Shown here: positions 15,966-24,678 of the stretch, in pieces | Layout of the letters: every line of letters starts with the position of its first letter | Numbering within the stretch: the first letter of the stretch is position 1 | Assembly: GCA_029785235.1 (NCBI GenBank) | Contig: JAFMAA010000002.1 | Location: 62,001-126,000, forward strand | Source of the DNA: Nitrososphaerota archaeon | GTDB lineage: Archaea > Thermoproteota > Nitrososphaeria > Nitrososphaerales > UBA183 | Direction of reading: 5' to 3' | DNA length: 64,000 nucleotides | Translations under genes and position numbers: made by a program | The notes under the pieces: model-generated | The model's database searches: none | What the model saw: only the letters and a program-made list of their open reading frames with translations | What the model was told of the DNA's origin: nothing

Positions 15966-16405
15966 TACTGGTTGTTGGGTCCAAGTTGCTTGGCCCAGAT
16001 GTGGGTGTCAACATTGGTGCCGTAGGCGTATGCAGGAGTCTTGTGGTGTCGGGTGAAGCCGCATCTCTTGACGAAGCCTATTCTTGTAGTGAGAGGGAGA
16101 GACCAGACTGTGTGGATACCGTCCCTGACGAAGTCTGCTTCGAGTGTGGTAAGGGCTGCTAGTGCGTATCCTCTTCCACGGTATTTCTCATGTATCGTGG
16201 AGTATCTGATGTAGACAATGCCTTTTGGGAGTGTGCCGACATCGACGCTGTGTTCCCCCGGGTAGTCGTAGGTGAAGTAGCCCACTTCTACGCCTTCTTC
16301 TGTGCGAAGCGTTGCGAGACCGTTCCAAGGAATTAGAACCAGCCCCGTGTCGTCGACCTGTCGGCCAAATTCGCTGGTCATGTTGCGCATGAGTGTAGTT
16401 GCCAT
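15965..16405 (-). CDS. GNAT-family N-acetyltransferase, 146 aa
   Basis: The acetyl-CoA loop is YRGRGYALAALTTLE (the R-x-x-G-x-G/A motif), preceded by strand YIRYSTIH and followed by the usual C-terminal strand-helix (TRIGFVKRCGFTRHH). Single domain of normal length. It should transfer an acetyl group to an amine on an unknown small molecule or protein. Last gene of its minus-strand operon; its stop codon lies in a hairpin. Confidence 0.8.
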   Translation of the reverse strand: MATTLMRNMTSEFGRQVDDTGLVLIPWNGLATLRTEEGVEVGYFTYDYPGEHSVDVGTLPKGIVYIRYSTIHEKYRGRGYALAALTTLEADFVRDGIHTVWSLPLTTRIGFVKRCGFTRHHKTPAYAYGTNVDTHIWAKQLGPNNQ

Positions 16406-16409
16406 GCTC

Positions 16410-16733
16410 TCACGTGCTGCCTCGGCTCAGCAGCTTTGGCAGACCTGTGTAGTCGCACCTGGCATCGGGGTTCGCTAATCGCCTACCATGGATTCTAATG
16501 AGGTCGGCTATCGCGCCTTGCTCACCTATCCTATTGAAAGTGATGACCAGACTAGCCCATGAGATGAGGATGGGAACGTAGAAGGCTTCCCGGCCCTCGG
16601 TTGGAAAGACGTCTGACACGAAGATTGTGTCAGGGTCGTCGTTCGTAAGGGTGTAGACTTTGCTCCCATTGTTATTGCCGAATGCAAGGTCTATTGGTCT
16701 GGTTTGTGTTGACATTATGCTTGGTGCTTCCAT
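16410..16733 (-). CDS. hypothetical protein, 107 aa
   Basis: Contains strand patterns (GSKVYTLTNDDPDTIFVSDVF) and a helix; no family recognised. Four bases upstream of the acetyltransferase gene, so co-transcribed with it. ATG 16718 is an alternative start. Confidence 0.6.
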   Translation of the reverse strand: MEAPSIMSTQTRPIDLAFGNNNGSKVYTLTNDDPDTIFVSDVFPTEGREAFYVPILISWASLVITFNRIGEQGAIADLIRIHGRRLANPDARCDYTGLPKLLSRGST

Positions 16734-16740
16734 TGTCTGG

Positions 16741-17118
16741 TCACATCCTATTTAGGCTCTTGTCAATAAGAGCCTTGGCGAGCACATCGACATCGGTGCT
16801 CTTGAGCTTTCCATGTCGCCAATGAAAGCCCCAGTCCTCGTACTTGAGGACGATGGACCCGTATGATGTGTCGGTATGGACTGAAAGGTCTTGGCCGCTA
16901 CTGCCATCGTATCTCTCTGACAGTACAGAAATTACCCTTGAGCCTGTCTTGATGTAGGCGAATGCCTCCCTAATCTGACCGCCCCCTGCGAGGACGGTTC
17001 TGCCTCTCAGGGTTTCTACGTACTTGGCGGCGAGGCTGGCTGCGGTTGCCTTTGCGACCTGCAGTATCTCCTCGCCCTTCATCGGGTGAGCTAACTGCAC
17101 AGTTATTTGTTCTGTCAT
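16741..17118 (-). CDS. hypothetical protein, 125 aa
   Basis: An alternating alpha/beta sequence: N-terminal strand, long helix (EILQVAKATAASLAAKYVETL), then strands. Not recognised. Same operon as its neighbours. Confidence 0.6.
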   Translation of the reverse strand: MTEQITVQLAHPMKGEEILQVAKATAASLAAKYVETLRGRTVLAGGGQIREAFAYIKTGSRVISVLSERYDGSSGQDLSVHTDTSYGSIVLKYEDWGFHWRHGKLKSTDVDVLAKALIDKSLNRM

Positions 17119-17155
17119 GTCTCTTGTTGCTCTTTGGCTTTTCCTATAAGGTTCC

Positions 17156-19144
17156 TCAGTTCCGCCCGGCGGAGCCGGGGGAGGCTTGTGGGCCTCCCAT
17201 GGGTGCTTCCTGGACCTGTTCGGTCCTGGTTCTCGGCTGCCAGACGTTGGCGTAGTAGTGCCCCTTGTGGGGTGTGTAGGGGGTTGTCATCCCCTTGATT
17301 GCCTGCAGTCTGACGAGGTTGTTGATGGCTTCGGCTGGGTTGCACTGAGTGTTGCGGGTGGCGACGAGGTGGCCGTCTCTGAAGTCGGTGAATATGAATG
17401 CGTTGTATGATGTGATTGTGGGCTTTCCGTTGCGGAACTCACCGTCAATGAAGTGGACGGTGTCGTTCTCGCGGACCGGGACGTAGGCCTGCTTGTAGAA
17501 GCCGTAGTCGTCGATCATTGCGGCCTTGGTCTGTGGGAGTTTGCCGTCTGTTGTGATGACCCTGAGGTGGAAGCAGTTCTTGGTGCCTTTTATGAGGCAG
17601 CCGTCGTGCTGGTTACCGCCTACAGGATAGTAGTAGAGTGGGTTTTTCTCGCTGCCTGCAACTATTGGTGTCAGCAGCAGCTCGTCAGATTTGCATCCCT
17701 CGGCGAATGGGACGAAGCCGAGCTCTGCGAGTGTTCGTTTCTGGGCGTCGCCGTCTTGTGCGATGAAGGTTGGAAGGGCGTCCCGGTAGACTATCGAGTC
17801 CATGAACATGCTGTACGCCTCGTTGCTGAGGACGTGCTTGCCAACCTTGAGGGTGGCGACGTTCATGAGCTCTTCTGTCAGCGCCTCGGTGGTGTGCGCG
17901 GCTGGCGCCTTTGGCGCGGCATCTACCCTCTTCGCTCTGACGTCGTTCTGGCCTCTGATGAAGTGCCTTCCCTTGCGGGTGACGTCTAGCTTGTCGCTGA
18001 GAGCGTCGAGTTCGGCCTTCACCTCTGCTACTGAGAGGCCTGTGGCGGCGACGAGGTCGGGGATCTTTGATCCGGGCCTGTTCGCGATGGTTGTGAGGAC
18101 TGCGTTGTCGCCGTATGGGAGGAAGCGCGGCAGAGTGTCGGTGACCTTGTTGTTCCTGGTGTCGAAGTAGGCTCCGGGGATTGCGAAGGATGGTTCAGTG
18201 ATGATGAAACCGGAGGTAGGCTGCTTGCGAGTCTCTGTCTTCTTGGTCTGTGCCTTGGGCTTGGATGCTCTCGTCGTCCTTGTCTTGGTGGTTGGCTTTG
18301 GAGCAGGCGGCACGATGCCGAGCACTGGGGAGTGAGCGCCCTCGTGGGGGAGCTTCACCCTCGTCACTGGTCCTAGTTCCCTGGCGGCGGCCAGCTCTTC
18401 CATGGTGGTGACGATGTTGCCGTTGACATCCTTCATGGCTACCGTCTGGAAGTTGCAGACGACGCAGAACTGGTTGTCAATGGCGAACGCCTGGTTGAGC
18501 AGCTTTGCTGGCCTCTCCTGGGCGCGCTTGAGCTTGTATGCCCGGGTCTTCTCCCTGCTGACGTCGCGCTTCTTCTTCGCGCCATCCTCTCCTAGGAGGC
18601 TTGCGGAGATGCGCCGTCTTGGGCTGGGTGATGCAGGCATGTCGGTCCTTTCGGCGAAGACCACTCGGCCGCTCTTGCCGACGCCGGTGACCCTCACCTT
18701 GCCCTGCCAGCCGTTTGGTGCGCCCTTGACGAAGGTGACGACACCATTGATCTTGGTGACGCCTGACTCTTCGTCCCTGCCGACGCCCGTGATGGTGATG
18801 TCATACTCCTCACCCTTCTCGGGGAGGGGCATGGGCTCGACCACCTTCTTGGCTACGGCAGCTCTCTGAAGGAGCTTGGACACCTTGACCTTGCCCTGCC
18901 AGCCCTGCTCGGCATGTGGGACGAACACGACGAATCCGTCGATCTTCGCTATGCCGTCGCCGCGGTCGCTGGTCCCGGTGACGGTGACGTCATATTCACC
19001 ATCTACCTCGACAGGGATTGGTGTGCTGGCGGCTTCGGCTTCGCGCTCGATGGTCTGCCGCGCACGCTCAGCTTCGAACAAGGCGCGGGACTTCTCCGCC
19101 TTGGCTGACTCTGCTGCTAGTTCTGGTGATAGCTGTATTCTCAT
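17156..19144 (-). CDS. two-TRAM-domain protein, 662 aa
   Basis: Two TRAM-type OB/barrel domains occupy residues ~45-105 and ~108-168; each has the G-E-Y-D-V/I-T-[VI]-T-G pattern and ends in W-Q-G-K-V-[KR]-V. TRAM domains bind RNA and in archaea occur as cold-shock-like chaperones. A basic Lys/Arg-rich linker and a Lys/Thr-rich low-complexity stretch follow, then a winged-helix-like segment (PDLVAATGLSVAEVKAEL) near residue 380 and a ~200-residue Cys/His-containing C-terminal domain that I do not recognise. ATG 19144 has GGTG six bases upstream and is preferred over GTG 19153. Probably a nucleic-acid-binding scaffold. Confidence 0.75.
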   Translation of the reverse strand: MRIQLSPELAAESAKAEKSRALFEAERARQTIEREAEAASTPIPVEVDGEYDVTVTGTSDRGDGIAKIDGFVVFVPHAEQGWQGKVKVSKLLQRAAVAKKVVEPMPLPEKGEEYDITITGVGRDEESGVTKINGVVTFVKGAPNGWQGKVRVTGVGKSGRVVFAERTDMPASPSPRRRISASLLGEDGAKKKRDVSREKTRAYKLKRAQERPAKLLNQAFAIDNQFCVVCNFQTVAMKDVNGNIVTTMEELAAARELGPVTRVKLPHEGAHSPVLGIVPPAPKPTTKTRTTRASKPKAQTKKTETRKQPTSGFIITEPSFAIPGAYFDTRNNKVTDTLPRFLPYGDNAVLTTIANRPGSKIPDLVAATGLSVAEVKAELDALSDKLDVTRKGRHFIRGQNDVRAKRVDAAPKAPAAHTTEALTEELMNVATLKVGKHVLSNEAYSMFMDSIVYRDALPTFIAQDGDAQKRTLAELGFVPFAEGCKSDELLLTPIVAGSEKNPLYYYPVGGNQHDGCLIKGTKNCFHLRVITTDGKLPQTKAAMIDDYGFYKQAYVPVRENDTVHFIDGEFRNGKPTITSYNAFIFTDFRDGHLVATRNTQCNPAEAINNLVRLQAIKGMTTPYTPHKGHYYANVWQPRTRTEQVQEAPMGGPQASPGSAGRN

Positions 19145-19159
19145 GTGGATCACCCTCTC

Positions 19160-19978
19160 CTATACTTGAGTTGCAGCAGTTGGCTGCGGAATTCCCAGGT
19201 CCAAGACCACTTCCTCGTTTGGAGTGGGGGTCATGGTCTGCTGTGGTTGCGGCACCTGCTTGGCTGGCGCTTCTACCGCGGCCTGCTGAGGAGCCTTCTG
19301 TGATGGTAGAACCCGGTTGGGCTTCGGGCTGGTCCTTGCTAGGTGCATCTGTGCATGCTTCCGCACCTCGACGTTGCCGGCTAGTCCAGCTGCGTCTACT
19401 ACTGCCGAGTAGGCTGGGCTCAGCGTCCCCGGCGCCTTGGCATCGAGATAGTCGGTGACCAGGCTCACGAGGGAGGCGTGGGGAATGGCGTGGAGCTGTG
19501 AGTTGTCTTCCATGGACTGGTCTGGTTGCTTGACGTGGACTGCCGGCGCTATGCCTGCGGCGTCCATCTTTGTTGTGAATGCGGACATTATGCTGTCGAG
19601 AGTGGTGCTGATCCTGTTGTCCAGGTATTCCTGGGCGTCCTTGCGGACGCCTCCGAGCTCACTGTAGATCATGGAGGAGAGCTCGTTGCGGAGACCGAGG
19701 TACATCCTCTCGGACCTCTTTTCGTTGATACTGTTGATGGTCCCAACCACGTCTCCCTGTGAAGCAGCGGATAGCTGGTTGCTTGACGACTGCTTCTTCA
19801 CAGTCTTCTCGACCGCGTATGATACGCTGCCGAGTGCGATCGCCAGTCCTGTGATCTCCACGGTCGCCGTCCCAAGGAACGAGACTAGCGGAACTGCTCC
19901 AGCCTTTATGGCTAGGCCAATTCCGATTACTGCGCCGGCGACGCCCTTCGACACTACTGCTGTGCTTGCTGGTTCCAA
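19160..19978 (-). CDS. membrane protein with Pro/Gln-rich tail, 272 aa
   Basis: Hydrophobic segments at ~12-30 and ~32-55, then a long helical region and a C-terminal Ala/Pro/Gln-rich tail. Upstream of and in the same operon as the TRAM protein. Not recognised. Confidence 0.65.
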   Translation of the reverse strand: MEPASTAVVSKGVAGAVIGIGLAIKAGAVPLVSFLGTATVEITGLAIALGSVSYAVEKTVKKQSSSNQLSAASQGDVVGTINSINEKRSERMYLGLRNELSSMIYSELGGVRKDAQEYLDNRISTTLDSIMSAFTTKMDAAGIAPAVHVKQPDQSMEDNSQLHAIPHASLVSLVTDYLDAKAPGTLSPAYSAVVDAAGLAGNVEVRKHAQMHLARTSPKPNRVLPSQKAPQQAAVEAPAKQVPQPQQTMTPTPNEEVVLDLGIPQPTAATQV

Positions 19979-19980
19979 GT

Positions 19981-20310
19981 CTAGTCGCCTCTTGTGCCGT
20001 GGATCAGTGCCAGGAACCTTACCTCGTCTCGTGAGAGGGGGTCCATCCAGGCAGCATACTCCTCCTGAGGAGTAAGCGCCTTCCTGGTTTGGATCGAGGA
20101 CTCGATTGCAGTTTGGGTGAGTTCCTCGATCGCTTGTTCAAACGGTGTTTTCATCATAGGATGCCGAAGTGACCTCCCACTCGGCATGCTGTTCGCCTCA
20201 ACTTGCTGCATCATCTGGACTGAAGAAATGTCGTCCAGAATGGCAGCGAGGGAGACGCGTGCTCCAGTGTCGTAAGACACCGAAGTGGCGGATTTTTGGA
20301 TATGGTCCAA
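19981..20310 (-). CDS. hypothetical protein, 109 aa
   Basis: TTG 20310 with GGGTG about eight bases upstream is chosen because the residues before it in a longer frame look non-coding. Helical protein with a C-terminal RDEVRFLALIHG. It overlaps the end of the upstream gene by ~100 bases in another frame. That is unusual, and a frameshift joining the two cannot be excluded. Confidence 0.5.
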   Translation of the reverse strand: MDHIQKSATSVSYDTGARVSLAAILDDISSVQMMQQVEANSMPSGRSLRHPMMKTPFEQAIEELTQTAIESSIQTRKALTPQEEYAAWMDPLSRDEVRFLALIHGTRGD

Positions 20311-20492
20311 TCTGTTGACACCCTTTTCAGGTGTGCTACCAGCCGGGCGTTGGCCCAGCCCAGAGCACGTGCTCTGTCCAGTTCGGCCTCTGCTGTTGTT
20401 GGGCAGAAGTCGGGGACCAGGATTTTGCCGTCCGTGACGTCCCAATTGAGAACTGGTTTTGGGTGAAAAGAGGGCGGTTGTGCCCTACCCAA
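20211..20492 (-). CDS. hypothetical protein, 93 aa (or N-terminal half of a frameshifted gene)
   Basis: Residues 10-60 look protein-like (DGKILVPDFCPTTAEAELDRARALG); the last 30 run in a frame also covered by the downstream gene and look poorer. Either two overlapping genes or one gene broken by a frameshift near 20310. Confidence 0.4.
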   Translation of the reverse strand: MGRAQPPSFHPKPVLNWDVTDGKILVPDFCPTTAEAELDRARALGWANARLVAHLKRVSTDWTISKNPPLRCLTTLEHASPSLPFWTTFLQSR

Positions 20493-20504
20493 TGGTTGGC
20501 GGTC

Positions 20505-20720
20505 TCAGCCGCCTGCTATTTCGAAATCGGCGTCCTCGGGGGTGATGATGTTCCATCTGCATCCCTTGACGCAGTAGCCCTCGCTGTCGAACTCTTGACC
20601 GCAGCAGCCAAGGCACATAGGCTTGGTCGTGTCGATCTGGCTCAGCCGTCTTGCCTCGCCTTCTGTGAGAGCTGTCCCTCTGTTCTTGGGGTACCCAGAC
20701 AGGTCTTCGCTATGAGACAT
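20505..20720 (-). CDS. Cys-rich small protein, 71 aa
   Basis: C-x2-C-C (CLGCC) and C-x3-C (CVKGC) spaced by ~13 residues suggest a zinc site. Acidic tail. Not recognised. Confidence 0.6.
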   Translation of the reverse strand: MSHSEDLSGYPKNRGTALTEGEARRLSQIDTTKPMCLGCCGQEFDSEGYCVKGCRWNIITPEDADFEIAGG

Positions 20721-20783
20721 GCCACCCTCTCTGGCACGAGGGGTACCTTGCTCCCGCTTCGGGGATCTGACATCCTATTTTGC

Positions 20784-21344
20784 TCATATGAAGGGCTCCT
20801 TCAGTGGCATGTTGTCATCTGACACCAGTAGGCTCCCGAACGGGAAGTTCGTGCTCTGCCCCTTGAGAAGGTTGATCGCCCTCTGTGGTATTGTCGCCAG
20901 AGTCACGTATGGCTCTTCGCCTTCTGGTGCCGCTGCGAATAGGAGCGACTTGGAGATGCTGTCTGCAGGGAGTGTAGCCTGGTAGAGGTCGAGCTTGCGT
21001 GAACCTCTTGTCTCCGTGTTGTACTTCATCCGGCTCACGACACCGTACTTCGCCATTGAGACGAAGCTGAAGACCGGCATCACGGCGACGAAGCAGTCGT
21101 CTACGAGTGCGCTGGGCCTGAGTTTGATTGTGAGAGGGGCGTATCCAGTCACGAGGAGGTCAACATCCAGCGACTTTGTCCCCTTCACCTTTCTCAAGAG
21201 CCCTGCAAGTAGTTGCCGCTCTAGCTCTGGGAGGCCCATCGAGGCAGCCGCCTCGATTTGTTCCTCTATGGCTATGAGCTCTGCACTCTGCTTCTGAAGT
21301 CTGTGGAACCCTTCGAATATTGAGTCGCTCGAGACATTCAACAA
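20784..21344 (-). CDS. hypothetical protein, 186 aa
   Basis: Helical N-terminus (LIAIEEQIEAAASMG) then a strand-rich body. TTG start. Not recognised; soluble. Confidence 0.65.
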   Translation of the reverse strand: MLNVSSDSIFEGFHRLQKQSAELIAIEEQIEAAASMGLPELERQLLAGLLRKVKGTKSLDVDLLVTGYAPLTIKLRPSALVDDCFVAVMPVFSFVSMAKYGVVSRMKYNTETRGSRKLDLYQATLPADSISKSLLFAAAPEGEEPYVTLATIPQRAINLLKGQSTNFPFGSLLVSDDNMPLKEPFI

Positions 21345-21360
21345 TTGTTACCCCCAGCTT

Positions 21361-21570
21361 CTAGCGGATCACGTTGATGGGGCCTATTGCCATGGCCACT
21401 AGCATGAGCATGACCCCAGCGAGTGTCAGGACCCATGCTGCCGGAGACGGTCCCGCGACGAGAAGAGCCGCTCCCATTATGGCTACAGCTATCCCTGTCA
21501 GGTACACGAGCATGGCTTGCTTCCCGCGCTTGTACGCAGATTGGCTTACTGCCCTTAGTTTGTCGCTCAT
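21361..21570 (-). CDS. small membrane protein, 69 aa
   Basis: Two hydrophobic segments in the central 45 residues. A full Shine-Dalgarno AGGAGGTGAT lies about eight bases before the ATG. A minus-strand TTAAAT box near 21689 gives a leader of ~95 bases that opens with CTTG-tggt-CAAG at the predicted start site. Not recognised. Confidence 0.65.
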   Translation of the reverse strand: MSDKLRAVSQSAYKRGKQAMLVYLTGIAVAIMGAALLVAGPSPAAWVLTLAGVMLMLVAMAIGPINVIR

Positions 21571-21744
21571 TGGCTGATATCACCTCCTAGTGTTTCAGCC
21601 TTCGTGTTGCGCCGCTCTGGAAGCCTTGAAGAGGGGCCGGCCTGCGTGTTTCTTGTGGTCAAGTTGCCCTATAGGGGCTCGATCCATTTAACGCAGGCAG
21701 ACCTTGATCTCTCCATGCCTCTCAGGTAGGACGACTCATATCAT

Positions 21745-21817
21745 TCTCACACCAGCGCGCCAAGTCGCCCCTTTCGGGTGAAGCTGGTATGGAACAGGTG
21801 CCTTGGTCAAAAACGGG
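21745..21817 (-). ncRNA. conserved structured element, copy 1
   Basis: Shares with 34629-34710 the blocks TCTCACACCAGCG, AGTC, CTTTCG, GCTGGT-TGGA and CTTGGTCAAAA-CGGGA. The pair ACCAGC (21751-21756) / GCTGGT (21783-21788) is invariant. The inner stem reads on the minus strand as CCC-GAAA-GGG, whereas copy 2 has CCTC-GAAA-GAGG. The compensated stem with a constant GNRA loop argues for an RNA on the minus strand. It lies directly beyond the hairpin at the end of the 594-residue gene. Confidence 0.5.
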
Positions 21818-21837
21818 AGGAGTGCTGTTGCACTCCT
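21818..21837. terminator. hairpin overlapping the stop of the 594-aa gene
   Basis: AGGAGTG-ctgttg-CACTCCT. Two bases of the TAG (21836-21838) are in its right arm. On the minus strand a GTTTTTG run follows, as expected for archaeal termination. Confidence 0.5.
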
Positions 21838-23620
21838 ATGCTGATTTCACGGCGATGATCGCCGTGCCTCTGACGGTGAGCGTCACCTGCTGGCCTGCCT
21901 GGACGTTCTGGATCGTATACCAGTCGTTGAAACTGAGGCCTGTCGAGTTACCGCCGGTGGTGACTGTTGTCGGCTCTACCGGTGGTGAAGCCGTGTACCA
22001 TGTACCATTCAGCTTGATGGCCACTACCGAGGTGCCCCCCTGGATGTATGAGGAGACGGCCTGGACAGTGCCTGTGACTGTGGTTGTGATGGTGGTAGTT
22101 GTAGTCACTTCACCGTTGAAGTACTGAGAGAGCGCATCGTTTCTCGTCGCTACTGGGTCTGTCCCGTGCACGTAGACGGTTGATCCGCTCTGAGATGCCC
22201 CTGTCACTGCTACCCCGTTGAACACGAGGTTGCCGGTCGAGGGGTCCTGGTAATACACTGGAGTTATGTAGACGAACTGCCCGTTCACCGGGTACAGGAT
22301 AGGCTGCATCGCGTGGAGCGAGCAGACGGTGGTCGTGCAGATTGTCGAGTGGACCTGTGACTGGGCGTATGACGGGCTGATGTAGTTGAGCGATGCGAGG
22401 TTGTAGTAGTTGATGTGGATGCCGCTGGCTATCATTACGCCGGCCAGGGACCTTGCAGAGTTGGCAGGGGAGAAGAACAGCATCACTGCTGTCTCATTGT
22501 GGTACGGGATCAGCTCGTAGGAGTAGTTCCCGTCACTGTCGAGCTGAAGTCGGGCGCTCGATGCTGACCCGAGGAAACACCCCCAGGCGCAATAGGCTTC
22601 ACCGCTGTTCGTCCTGGCTCCGGCCCACTGAGAAGCGAGGCTGACAAGCAGTTCTCTGTCCCAAGGCTGGTTGACGTACGATGGTGCCTGAGCGATGGTC
22701 CTGTATGTGGCGTTGACGCTCCCGTCGGGGTTGTACACGATACCCCCGGCGAACGTCGTCGCGCCCCATATGTTCGGCTGGTCGAGCGTGTCTACATAGA
22801 GCACCTGGCCGTTGTCGAGGGGTTGTGGATACCAGTTACCGACACCGACGTTGGTGTTGCGAAGCCATGTCTGGATTCCGATGCTGGAGAAGCAGATCCC
22901 ACACAGGCCTGCTCCTACCAGTGTCTTCTGTTGGATCTCTATGTATGTGCCGTTGACAGCGTTGACGAGGATGAACCCCTTCTCGTAGTTCTGCGAGTAT
23001 GTGTTGGTGCTGGCGATGGTGAATATCCAGTACGGGGCCCCGTCGTAGACTATCTGCTCGTGATCGACGACCTGAGCTGAGCCTCCGAAGTCCTTGGACA
23101 TGTGGCTCTGGGCGATCTGCTCCGCATAGGAGACGGTCACCAGAGGTACCGCGTTGATAGGGAGTGTTTCATTGGCGAACAGTGCACTAGCTGGATAGTT
23201 TGTGACCTGTCCCTGCAGGTAGGAGCCGTTGGCCGCCGTTACCTGGAGGCCCCAGGTCAATCCTGGGACGATGATTGTCACAGCTAATAGTATTGTAAAG
23301 ATTATGACGACGAGTCTTGCCTTGGTGATCCCTTTCTCGTTGGCATGACTAGTCTTGAGCCCAGAATAGTAATATGGTTCTGACTGGAAGTACAAAACCC
23401 CGGTTATGACTACTACTATGGCGTCGATAGCAGTGATGGCGAAGTACTGCTGGATCGATGGCACTTGCAATAGAGCAAATGCCGTGAGTTCGAGTGCAGT
23501 GGCACATGCTGCTTCGATGAGAAGTAGCGCAGTCCTCTTCTTTTTGCCATCCCGGAACAATACCAGGAGTGGCAGCGCTGTGAAGAAGAACGCTATCAGG
23601 AAGTTAGCTAACAGAATCAA
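21836..23620 (-). CDS. large membrane-anchored extracellular protein, 594 aa
   Basis: Four hydrophobic segments in the first ~150 residues (about 3-22, 30-50, 58-78, 103-125) are followed by a ~440-residue Ser/Thr/Asn/Tyr-rich domain with N-glycosylation-type sites (N-x-S/T) and a Cys pair (YCAWGC), so most of it should face outside. A run of Thr near residue 500 looks like a linker before a C-terminal beta domain. TTG 23620 follows AGGAGGTAAG and is 27 bases from a TTAAAA box. No family recognised; it could be a surface or adhesion component of the element or its host. Confidence 0.7.
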   Translation of the reverse strand: MILLANFLIAFFFTALPLLVLFRDGKKKRTALLLIEAACATALELTAFALLQVPSIQQYFAITAIDAIVVVITGVLYFQSEPYYYSGLKTSHANEKGITKARLVVIIFTILLAVTIIVPGLTWGLQVTAANGSYLQGQVTNYPASALFANETLPINAVPLVTVSYAEQIAQSHMSKDFGGSAQVVDHEQIVYDGAPYWIFTIASTNTYSQNYEKGFILVNAVNGTYIEIQQKTLVGAGLCGICFSSIGIQTWLRNTNVGVGNWYPQPLDNGQVLYVDTLDQPNIWGATTFAGGIVYNPDGSVNATYRTIAQAPSYVNQPWDRELLVSLASQWAGARTNSGEAYCAWGCFLGSASSARLQLDSDGNYSYELIPYHNETAVMLFFSPANSARSLAGVMIASGIHINYYNLASLNYISPSYAQSQVHSTICTTTVCSLHAMQPILYPVNGQFVYITPVYYQDPSTGNLVFNGVAVTGASQSGSTVYVHGTDPVATRNDALSQYFNGEVTTTTTITTTVTGTVQAVSSYIQGGTSVVAIKLNGTWYTASPPVEPTTVTTGGNSTGLSFNDWYTIQNVQAGQQVTLTVRGTAIIAVKSA

Positions 23621-24420
23621 CTTCCTTTCTTACCTCCTCTTCATCTTTTAACGGCCTTCGACTCCGGGAATCCCGATAGGTCCACGTCGATTGGAGCTTT
23701 GAGCATAACAAATGCCGCTCGAGTCTCCCTCAGCCTCGATGACATCGAGGCAGCTTCGTGGGTCGTGGTTCCTTGTTCAAAGGTCGTTTTCGCCCGCAAA
23801 TCGCACGATGAAGTGTGCTCTGCAGGAGTTCTCACGGCGGTGAGAAGCGCCAGCGGACTATGAGAGGCTGGGCTCTTGCGAGGAATTAGTCGTATGCAGT
23901 CCGCACTGGAACCGCATATTCATCCATCGTATGGGGGCTTCCCCACGCAACCCCAGGTCTCCCGATGCTTAGGGCTATCAGGCCTCGAGATGGGGCCTGT
24001 CAGGGTTGATTTGTCCCGTCATAGCGTGCATGTTGGCCAATGGGCTTCCCATATACCTATGAGTTCATCCAGGCTCCCTGCCGAGCCTTCTCTTGTCTCG
24101 CTCCGGAGATCTCGTGCCCTTCTACCAACTGCTCGGCGGCTCCAAGCTGTTGAGGGCAGCTCTACCCGCGTTGTGGGTTTATGCTTCTACAAGCGCGGCC
24201 AAGGTCTGCCGCTTTGCCATCACGGTTCAAATAACAGTGCGCCACGCATGAGTGGTTTTGCATGCTATTTGATTCCCGGCTCCCGGATTGTCGCCTTGGC
24301 GGGTTTGTCCGCCGCAGTCGAAGGAGATGGCTCGAGCCGGATCGGCCCATCCAGAAACTATGAGTTCTGGATGGCCGTGATCGTTGATGGCAGATGTTAG
24401 AAATGGCTACTGTCATCACG
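23621..24420. other. 800-base gene-poor region with many hairpins
   Basis: Holds the TTAAAA promoter of the 594-residue gene (23645-23650). Inverted repeats include CCTCGAT/ATCGAGG, TTCTCAC/GTGAGAA, CAGGCC/GGCCTG, GCCGAG/CTCGGC, and a 12-base bulged stem at 24344-24376. Frames on both strands (for example 23876-24400 plus and 23641-23835 minus) lack initiation signals. No tRNA or rRNA seen. Confidence 0.4.
24386..24417 (-). terminator. hairpin past the 85-aa gene
   Basis: GATGGCAG / CTGTCATC (one G-T pair), loop of 16 bases, three bases from the stop at 24421. Confidence 0.35.
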
Positions 24421-24678
24421 CTACGTGGCGGTGGTCGTGTCTGCCATGAACGCGAGCTTGATCTTGAGCGACCTCTCAAGGTCATCTGCGAACTTCATGG
24501 CGTCGGCTTCGGTGATACAGTCCATGAGCGTCAACCGGCCGCTATCGAGCTTATGGACTGTTATCATCCCGGTGGAGTCGTTGGTCGCCTTCATGCTCAA
24601 CTCTCCCGACCTCCATAGGGCCAGATTGAGACGTCGCACCGTAGTGCTGTGGACTGTTTCTGGACTGAATGCCCGCAC
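24421..24678 (-). CDS. hypothetical protein, 85 aa
   Basis: Alpha/beta protein with strands GMITVHKLDSGRLTLMD and a C-terminal helix. GTG start next to the upstream stop; ends its operon. Not recognised. Confidence 0.55.
   Translation of the reverse strand: MRAFSPETVHSTTVRRLNLALWRSGELSMKATNDSTGMITVHKLDSGRLTLMDCITEADAMKFADDLERSLKIKLAFMADTTTAT

Noticed and set aside
24225..24260. GGTTCAAAT, a T-arm-like string
   Set aside because: Flanks do not form the five-base T-stem and there is no acceptor or D-arm at tRNA distance.
23876..24400. 174-codon plus-strand reading frame
   Set aside because: TTG start without promoter or ribosome-binding site, runs through strong hairpins, composition unlike real proteins here.
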